From contig SSGY01000200.1 in NCBI GenBank assembly GCA_008017145.1, forward strand, positions 1 through 12,058: a stretch of 12,058 nucleotides of DNA, written 5' to 3'. The position numbers and the translations under genes are program-made. A model generated the notes under the pieces. The model was not told the origin of the DNA and ran no database searches. It was given only the letters and a program-made list of their open reading frames with translations. Within the stretch, counting starts at the first letter, position 1, and every line of letters starts with the position of its first letter. Origin of the DNA: Neisseriales bacterium. Its GTDB lineage: Bacteria; Pseudomonadota; Gammaproteobacteria; Burkholderiales; UBA11063. Positions 6,584-12,058 of the stretch are shown piece after piece.

Positions 6584-9481
6584 CTAGGCTAGAGTACCGT
6601 GACAGTGTTTGTATTTTTTGCCACTACCACATGGGCATGGAGCATTACGACTGATCGGTTGCTGTTGTTCACCTGAATTGTTCCCCAAAGCAGAAGAAGG
6701 TTCACGGTGAATATTACTTACGAGCGACTCATCAACATCATCAAAGGTATCTTCATTAGGAACATCATCCATACCTTGTAAGCGAACTGTGAAAAGGACT
6801 TTAACAATATCTTGCTTAATTCCATCTAACATTTGTGCAAATAAATTGAATGATTCTTTTTTATACTCTTGCTTAGGATCTTTTTGCGCATAACCACGCA
6901 AACCAATACCTTGCCTTAAATGCTCTAACTGAGTCAAATGATCACGCCAATAATGATCAAGATGCTGCAAGAGAACCCCACGTTCAAAGCGTGTAGCTTG
7001 TGCATTAACAACCGTTTCAGCTACTTGGTTAAAAACCGCCATCACATCATCACGAGTACCATTCTCAGTAAATTTCTCCACAAAAGAAACTTCACTAGCA
7101 CCACCATTTTGCAATACAAAGCCATCTAATGCAGCTAAATTCCACTCTTCACGGGCATCAGGCAACATAGTTGCTGCAAACTGTCCAATTTCAAGCCAAA
7201 TCCGCGCTTTGAAATTATCCAATTTGGTGTGATAACTATCAAGAGCAAAAGTAACTAGCTCCTGACGAAGCTCATTTTCATCAAGGTTAGGATTTCCTTC
7301 TATCTTTGCTTTTATCGCAAAATTCAGGTGATACTCATCCTTAAGAGCCTTTTCTAAGCCTTCCACATCCCACGCATCTTCCATTGATTTGGGTGGGATA
7401 TAGGCATCATACAAGTCACCAATTACACCATTAATCATGTTGTTGGTCATTGGTGATAGATCCTCAGAGGTGAGAACCTCATCACGCTGAGTATAAATTA
7501 CTTTACGTTGTGCATTAGCTACATCATCATAATCCAGTAATTGTTTACGGATATCAAAGTTATGACCTTCAACTTTACGTTGCGCAGACTCAATTGAACG
7601 TGATAATAAACGATGTTCAATCGCTTCGCCTTGCTGCATACCTAAGCGCTGCATCATCCCACGCATCCGCTCCCCACCAAAAATCCGCAATAGAGAATCA
7701 TCTAAAGAAAGATAGAAACGCGAAGCTCCATGATCTCCTTGACGACCAGAACGTCCACGTAATTGATTATCAATCCGACGCGATTCATGGCGTTCAGTAC
7801 CAATAATATACAAGCCACCAGCAGCTAAAACCAGAGCATTGCGCTCTTGCCATTGTGTCATGATTTCATCAACCCTAGCTTGCTGTTCTTCTGCGCTTAA
7901 GCTACCATCTGCTCTAACTGCAGCGATCATCGGCTTAGGATTACCACCAAGAATAATATCAGTACCACGACCAGCCATATTAGTAGCAACTGTGATGTTA
8001 CCTGGATATCCAGCCTGAACAATAATCTCCGCCTCACTCGCGTGTTGTTTAGCATTAAGTACCGAATGCTTCATGCCAGCTTTGGTTAACATACTTGATA
8101 ATAATTCAGAATTTTCGACCGACGTAGTTCCAACCAATGAAGGTTGCCCTTTAGCCACACATTCCTTCAAGTCTTCAATAATTGCATTAAATTTATCTTC
8201 CGCATTCATATAGATTTTGTCATTATGATCTTTACGAAGCATTGGCTTATTAGTTGGAATAACAACAGTTTCCAAAGAGTAAATTTGTTGAAACTCATAT
8301 GCTTCAGTATCTGCAGTACCAGTCATACCAGAGAGCTTTTTATACATCCGGAAATAATTCTGGAAGGTAATGGATGCCATAGTTTGATTTTCACGCTGAA
8401 TTTCAACGCCTTCTTTAGCTTCAACTGCCTGATGTAGACCATCTGACCAGCGACGACCAGACATTAAACGTCCGGTAAACTCATCGACAATCACCACTTC
8501 ACCGTCTTGAATTACATAATGTTGATCACGGAAATAAACGTAATGTGCACGCATTGCTGCAATCAAATGATGCATGAGACTAATATTGTGGACATTATAA
8601 AGGCTATCGCCTTCTTTAATTAAGCCCATCTCGGCTAAAATCTCTTCAACCCGCACATGCCCAGCTTCAGACAAAACGATATTATGATGCTTCTCATCAA
8701 CCCAGAAATCACCTTCAGTGCTGTCTTCAGCTTCTTGCTTAATCAGCATTGGAGGCACACTGTTTAGTGCACGATATAAATCATCTGATCCCTCAGCTGG
8801 ACCAGATATAATTAATGGAGTTCGCGCTTCATCAATTAAAATTGAATCGACTTCATCGACAATTGCAAAAGATAATTTACGTTGTACTTTTTGACTGGCT
8901 TCAAATACCATATTATCACGAAGGTAATCAAAACCAAATTCATTATTTGTACCATAAGTAATATCACAAGCATAAGCTTCAGCTTTGGCATCGTGTTCCA
9001 TATCTGGCAAATTAACCCCGACGCTCAAACCTAAAAATTCAAATAATGGGCGCACGGTTTCTGCATCACGTTTTGCCAGATAATCATTCACAGTAACAAC
9101 ATGAACGCCATCTCCTGTAATCGCATTTAAGTACGCAGGTAATGTCGCTACTAAAGTTTTACCTTCACCAGTGCGCATTTCGGCAATTTTATTATCATTT
9201 AAAACCATCCCACCGATCAGCTGTACGTCAAAATGGCGCATATTTAGCACCCGTTTACCAGCTTCACGACAGACAGCGAAAACTTCAGGAAGAAGTTTGT
9301 CAATACTTTCGCCACCTTGATAACGTTTTTTAAACTCTTCCGTTTTAGCCTGTAATTCAGTATCACTTAACGGAGCAATATTTTTTTCCAATGCATTAAT
9401 TTGTACTACTATGCGGAAATATTGTTTTAATAGACGCTCATTACGCGTTCCAAAAACTTTATAGACTAATTTTTTTAGCAT
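6584..9481 (-). CDS. secA: Preprotein translocase ATPase SecA
   Basis: The cytoplasmic motor that drives unfolded precursors through the SecYEG channel. Seen in order: Walker A MRTGEGKT at 102-109, [13 protein letters not shown] at 209-221 (Walker B), the preprotein-crosslinking region with [14 protein letters not shown] at 332-345, MTGTADTE at 386-393, second-helicase-domain [10 protein letters not shown] at 500-509 and GRSGRQGD at 576-583. The scaffold/wing region carries [14 protein letters not shown] at 861-874. The C-terminus has the zinc motif CPCGS...KHCH (Cys949, Cys951, Cys960, His961), which binds SecB and lipids. At 965 residues it is about 65 longer than E. coli SecA. The excess lies between about 757 and 828, where E. 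coli has a short helix before the EKGVMLQ-like block (here ERGVLLQ at 833-839). No secM precedes it. The start is ATG at 9481 with a weak ribosome site. Confidence 0.97.
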   Translation of the reverse strand: MLKKLVYKVFGTRNERLLKQYFRIVVQINALEKNIAPLSDTELQAKTEEFKKRYQGGESIDKLLPEVFAVCREAGKRVLNMRHFDVQLIGGMVLNDNKIAEMRTGEGKTLVATLPAYLNAITGDGVHVVTVNDYLAKRDAETVRPLFEFLGLSVGVNLPDMEHDAKAEAYACDITYGTNNEFGFDYLRDNMVFEASQKVQRKLSFAIVDEVDSILIDEARTPLIISGPAEGSDDLYRALNSVPPMLIKQEAEDSTEGDFWVDEKHHNIVLSEAGHVRVEEILAEMGLIKEGDSLYNVHNISLMHHLIAAMRAHYVYFRDQHYVIQDGEVVIVDEFTGRLMSGRRWSDGLHQAVEAKEGVEIQRENQTMASITFQNYFRMYKKLSGMTGTADTEAYEFQQIYSLETVVIPTNKPMLRKDHNDKIYMNAEDKFNAIIEDLKECVAKGQPSLVGTTSVENSELLSSMLTKAGMKHSVLNAKQHASEAEIIVQAGYPGNITVATNMAGRGTDIILGGNPKPMIAAVRADGSLSAEEQQARVDEIMTQWQERNALVLAAGGLYIIGTERHESRRIDNQLRGRSGRQGDHGASRFYLSLDDSLLRIFGGERMRGMMQRLGMQQGEAIEHRLLSRSIESAQRKVEGHNFDIRKQLLDYDDVANAQRKVIYTQRDEVLTSEDLSPMTNNMINGVIGDLYDAYIPPKSMEDAWDVEGLEKALKDEYHLNFAIKAKIEGNPNLDENELRQELVTFALDSYHTKLDNFKARIWLEIGQFAATMLPDAREEWNLAALDGFVLQNGGASEVSFVEKFTENGTRDDVMAVFNQVAETVVNAQATRFERGVLLQHLDHYWRDHLTQLEHLRQGIGLRGYAQKDPKQEYKKESFNLFAQMLDGIKQDIVKVLFTVRLQGMDDVPNEDTFDDVDESLVSNIHREPSSALGNNSGEQQQPISRNAPCPCGSGKKYKHCHGTLA

Positions 9482-9483
9482 AT

Positions 9484-9580
9484 CTTGATCTTATTCTTAT
9501 CTGGTTATGAGGGCTTACCCTAGGTTAATGTCTGAACAATTTTGACATAAGCGGCTAATTTTACCATAATTCAATAACAA
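9484..9580. other. Gap upstream of secA
   Basis: A 97-bp AT-rich gap between the hydrolase stop and the secA start. I see no strong terminator for the fadE operon and no secM-like reading frame. TTGAAT and TTATGT, about 18 bp apart on the minus strand, are a poor promoter match. Thus secA may have a weak promoter here or be partly read from the upstream operon. Confidence 0.3.
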
Positions 9581-10402
9581 CTAGCCAAGAAAGAAATTTA
9601 CCACGTCTCGAGCAATCATTCTAGGGTTAGTATGAAGGAAAAAATGCCCGCCATCTGGATAAACTACTAACTTAGCATTAGGAATTGAATTAGACAGCGC
9701 TTCACAAGCAGAGCGAGGCACAACTAAATCATTGCGCGCCCATAGTACGAGTACGGGAAGTTTAATCAATTCTAAAGCTTGTGTATCAACACCATGCCAC
9801 GCCATGACGGCATAATCTTGCAACTCTTTAGCATCAAAATTAAAACGATAATGGTAGTCGCTGATTGTTGGCGCTGATTGAGTGATGATATCTTTTAATA
9901 TTTCGCGCGGGGGTCTTGAGAAAAACATAGCATAGAGTTTGGTGCGAAATTCATTTGCTGGGATATGTTCGCTATTGGCAACTAAGTCAACAAAATCAGG
10001 ACTGGTATAATTGGCATGAGGCATTGTCGCAAGTAACGTAGCCCCACCCAACAAATCAGGAAACTGTTGCATAATCGTCTGAGTTATCATCCCGCCCATT
10101 GACCAACCAAAAACTAAGGGGTGAACTAGCCCTTTAGCCTCAATAAAATCAACCACATCTTGCGCCATTCCTTGCATGGAATACTCATTACGGGAGTCAG
10201 ACAACCCTACTTTACGATTATCCAGCATATAGACACAATAATGTTTAGCCAACTCATCAACGAAATGCTTATTCCAGTGATAAAGTGTTCCAGAATATCC
10301 CACAATCAGGAGTAGTGGTGCACCACTACCCACCTGACAAAACCCAACCTGTCCATTTTTAGTATTGACTAACTGATAATCCAGAACTACTTCTAAAGAC
10401 AT
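9581..10402 (-). CDS. Alpha/beta hydrolase
   Basis: A 273-residue alpha/beta-fold hydrolase. The nucleophile elbow is GWSMGG with Ser101. The acid is probably Asp225 in LWARNDLVVP and the base His253 in PDGGHFF, the standard order and spacing. The usual HG oxyanion-loop block is VGYSGT at 34-39, with no His. There is no signal peptide, so it is cytoplasmic. The family covers esterases, lactonases, thioesterases and C-C hydrolases. The ATG at 10402 follows the acyl-CoA-binding protein stop by 5 bp, with AGG from that junction as its ribosome site, so the two are translated from one message. The context with FadE suggests an acyl ester or thioester substrate, but this is inference. A 98-bp gap then leads to secA. 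Confidence 0.85.
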   Translation of the reverse strand: MSLEVVLDYQLVNTKNGQVGFCQVGSGAPLLLIVGYSGTLYHWNKHFVDELAKHYCVYMLDNRKVGLSDSRNEYSMQGMAQDVVDFIEAKGLVHPLVFGWSMGGMITQTIMQQFPDLLGGATLLATMPHANYTSPDFVDLVANSEHIPANEFRTKLYAMFFSRPPREILKDIITQSAPTISDYHYRFNFDAKELQDYAVMAWHGVDTQALELIKLPVLVLWARNDLVVPRSACEALSNSIPNAKLVVYPDGGHFFLHTNPRMIARDVVNFFLG

Positions 10403-10407
10403 ATAGC

Positions 10408-10665
10408 CTACTTACCCTCAAAAACAGCAAGGTATCCAGACATTGCTTTGTCTTTATCCCAGCCTTTGATGGCATTCCAAGCACTCCATTTAGCACGCTC
10501 AACCATATTTAGAACACTCGGGCACTCACCCTGAACATCCCCAACTGTGGCTTGCTTGTAAAAAGCATATAATTTTAATTTTTGAGTATTGTTAGGCTGA
10601 AAATCAATGGTTGCTTCACGTACTGCAGTTACCATTTCATTAAATTTTTGTTCTAAATCACTCAT
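10408..10665 (-). CDS. Acyl-CoA-binding protein
   Basis: An 85-residue, four-helix acyl-CoA-binding protein, the size of the animal proteins of about 86 residues. The signature YAFYKQATVGD lies at 33-43, and KWSAWNAIKGWDKDKAM at 59-75. Residues matching the ligand-contacting Tyr28, Lys32, Lys54 and Tyr73 of bovine ACBP are Tyr33, Lys37, Lys59 and Tyr78. It binds long-chain acyl-CoA esters in the cytoplasm, buffering and delivering them. It lies 13 bp after fadE and 5 bp before the hydrolase, a tight operon. The ribosome site GGAGA (plus 10672-10676) is 6 bases from the ATG and directly follows the fadE stop. Such proteins are common in eukaryotes and patchy in bacteria. Confidence 0.95.
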   Translation of the reverse strand: MSDLEQKFNEMVTAVREATIDFQPNNTQKLKLYAFYKQATVGDVQGECPSVLNMVERAKWSAWNAIKGWDKDKAMSGYLAVFEGK

Positions 10666-10678
10666 TCTTTATCTCCAG

Positions 10679-12058
10679 TTAATTAGTTGTATTCCAAGAC
10701 GGATGGGCATTTTTTGGACCTAGCTCATAAGGGCTAAATTCATCAACTTGAATTACTTCATCGGTATATTTAGCGCTTAATTCCAGTTTTTCAAGCTCTT
10801 CCTGCGTAATTATCCCAAGTTCTAATGCTTTGGCAGCATTTTTTGCTGGATTTGCTTTAGGTAAAAGTTTATTTTTCATTGCCTGAATAATTTTAGCTTT
10901 AACTAGTGCAGCAGCGAGAGCGGCTTGGAAAGCTTGCTCCATCCGCCCTACCGGATCATCCATTACTGGATTTAGATAAATTTCACGTTTAAATTGCTGA
11001 CGCGTTTCACCATCACTAAGTAAAGCCTTAGCAATCTTATGCTCCAAATAGTCGCTAGGCGCACGATGTGGTAAACCATATGGAAATAAAGCAAAGCGAT
11101 AAAATTTCGCCAAAGGCCGCACAGAGAAATTAGCTAAAGTATCAACTAACGCCTGTTGCGCTAGATATAAACAATTCTCCAATGACCATTTAACAAATAT
11201 TTCATCAGCAGCAGGCTCACCTTGATCTTTAAAATATTTAAGCGTTGCACTTGCCATATAAAGGTAACTCATAGCATCACCAAGCCTAGCAGAAATTCGC
11301 TCTTTAACTTTAATATTACCATTTAATACGATTAGCACCATATCACTAACCACGGCAGCCGCTGAAGATAGCCGCGTAATCTGTTTATAGTAATTATTAA
11401 AGCGAGAAGAATATCCAGCTGCAAATTTACCCGCCGTGAAAGCATGAAATAAAGCACGGGTTTTATTCTGCGCAAAATAGCCGATATGCCCAAAAATAGC
11501 TTTATCAAATTCAGCTAAGCCATTTTCCTGCATTAGTGATTCATAAATCTTACGAATATATGGGTGACAGCGCATTGCACCTTGCCCAAAAATCATCAGA
11601 TTACGCGTCATAATATTAGCGCCCTCAACCGTAATCGCAATCGGCACTCCCTGATACATCCGCCCTAGATAATTATTCTGCCCCATAATAATCGCACGTC
11701 CGCCATGAATATCCATTGCCCAATTTAAGACAGTACGACCATTCTCAGTTAAATGATATTTGGCAATTGCTGAAGCAACCGATGGACGGATTCCACCATC
11801 AACCGCAGCAACTGTAAATTGGCGAGTCGCATTCATCATATAAGTTAAGCCACCGATCTTACCTAGCCCCTCTTCTACACCTTCAAAACTACCGATAGAC
11901 ACCTTAAATTGTTCACGCACCAAGGCATACGCCGAAGTAGTTACGCTTGATAACAGCGCATTGGCAGTACCGCAGCCAGGTAAAGAAATCGCACGCCCGA
12001 TTGAGAGACACTCAACCAGCATCCGCCAGCCCTCGCCAGCCATTTTTTGTCCACCGAT
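10679..12058 (-). CDS. fadE: Acyl-CoA dehydrogenase, FadE type (5' part outside window)
   Basis: The C-terminal portion of an FAD-dependent acyl-CoA dehydrogenase of FadE type, which makes trans-2-enoyl-CoA in the first step of beta-oxidation. About 459 residues are visible; E. coli FadE has 814, so roughly the first 350 lie beyond the right edge. The frame is open to the last base (IGGQKMAGEGWRMLVECL), so the ATG at 12043 is internal, not the start. FadE-like blocks include LVECLSIGRAISLPG, DIHGGRAIIMGQNNYLGRMY and AITVEGANIMTRNLMIFGQG; the Glu in VEGAN is in the position of the acyl-CoA dehydrogenase catalytic base. The last about 260 residues are the extra C-terminal domain (DUF1974) of this type. 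The stop TAA at 10681-10679 is followed by the acyl-CoA-binding gene. Confidence 0.93.
   Translation of the reverse strand: MGGQKMAGEGWRMLVECLSIGRAISLPGCGTANALLSSVTTSAYALVREQFKVSIGSFEGVEEGLGKIGGLTYMMNATRQFTVAAVDGGIRPSVASAIAKYHLTENGRTVLNWAMDIHGGRAIIMGQNNYLGRMYQGVPIAITVEGANIMTRNLMIFGQGAMRCHPYIRKIYESLMQENGLAEFDKAIFGHIGYFAQNKTRALFHAFTAGKFAAGYSSRFNNYYKQITRLSSAAAVVSDMVLIVLNGNIKVKERISARLGDAMSYLYMASATLKYFKDQGEPAADEIFVKWSLENCLYLAQQALVDTLANFSVRPLAKFYRFALFPYGLPHRAPSDYLEHKIAKALLSDGETRQQFKREIYLNPVMDDPVGRMEQAFQAALAAALVKAKIIQAMKNKLLPKANPAKNAAKALELGIITQEELEKLELSAKYTDEVIQVDEFSPYELGPKNAHPSWNTTN

Noticed and set aside
8144..8437. Plus-strand 97-residue open frame inside secA
   Set aside because: It is opposite a well-conserved secA segment, has no recognisable domain, and reflects the shadow frame of that gene. 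The same holds for the short plus-strand frames at 6938, 7594 and 9142.

Overview
The window is an AT-rich stretch of bacterial chromosome. It carries core genes of proteobacterial type: an Escherichia-like Tgt, a SecA with a C-terminal zinc motif, an SppA-type membrane protease, a FadE-like acyl-CoA dehydrogenase with its extra C-terminal domain, and a small outer-membrane beta-barrel. Together these point to a Gram-negative, low-GC beta- or gammaproteobacterium. I cannot name a genus from sequence alone. All genes except the barrel protein and the decayed remnant next to the insertion sequence lie on the minus strand.

Left end (1-1620): an IS630-family insertion sequence of about 1.14 kb. 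It is bounded by near-perfect inverted repeats and a TA on each side. Its transposase is split into two frames at a run of seven A. Next to it is a plus-strand relic of a PAS-like sensory domain, broken by at least two frameshifts. This part looks like accessory DNA in decay.

Centre-left (1621-4380): a tandem pair, sppA-like protease then patatin-like phospholipase, in the same reading frame and separated by only one TAA codon. Diverging from the pair is a small secreted outer-membrane barrel protein. The region 3709-3825 between them must hold both promoters.

Centre (4387-9481): tgt (queuosine tRNA modification), a DMT/EamA-family transporter and secA. A GC-rich hairpin closes the secA transcript. 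This SecA is about 65 residues longer than the E. coli protein, and the excess falls in one insertion within the C-terminal helical region.

Right end (9581-12058): a tightly spaced minus-strand cluster of fadE (its 5' part lies beyond the window), an acyl-CoA-binding protein and an alpha/beta hydrolase. The gaps are 13 and 5 bp. This looks like a fatty-acid oxidation operon: FadE does the first beta-oxidation step, the binding protein buffers acyl-CoA, and the hydrolase may act on an ester or thioester.

I found no rRNA, tRNA, CRISPR array or clear defence system. The points most worth a second look are the SecA insertion, the in-frame sppA/patatin junction, the IS630 slippery site and the PAS relic.
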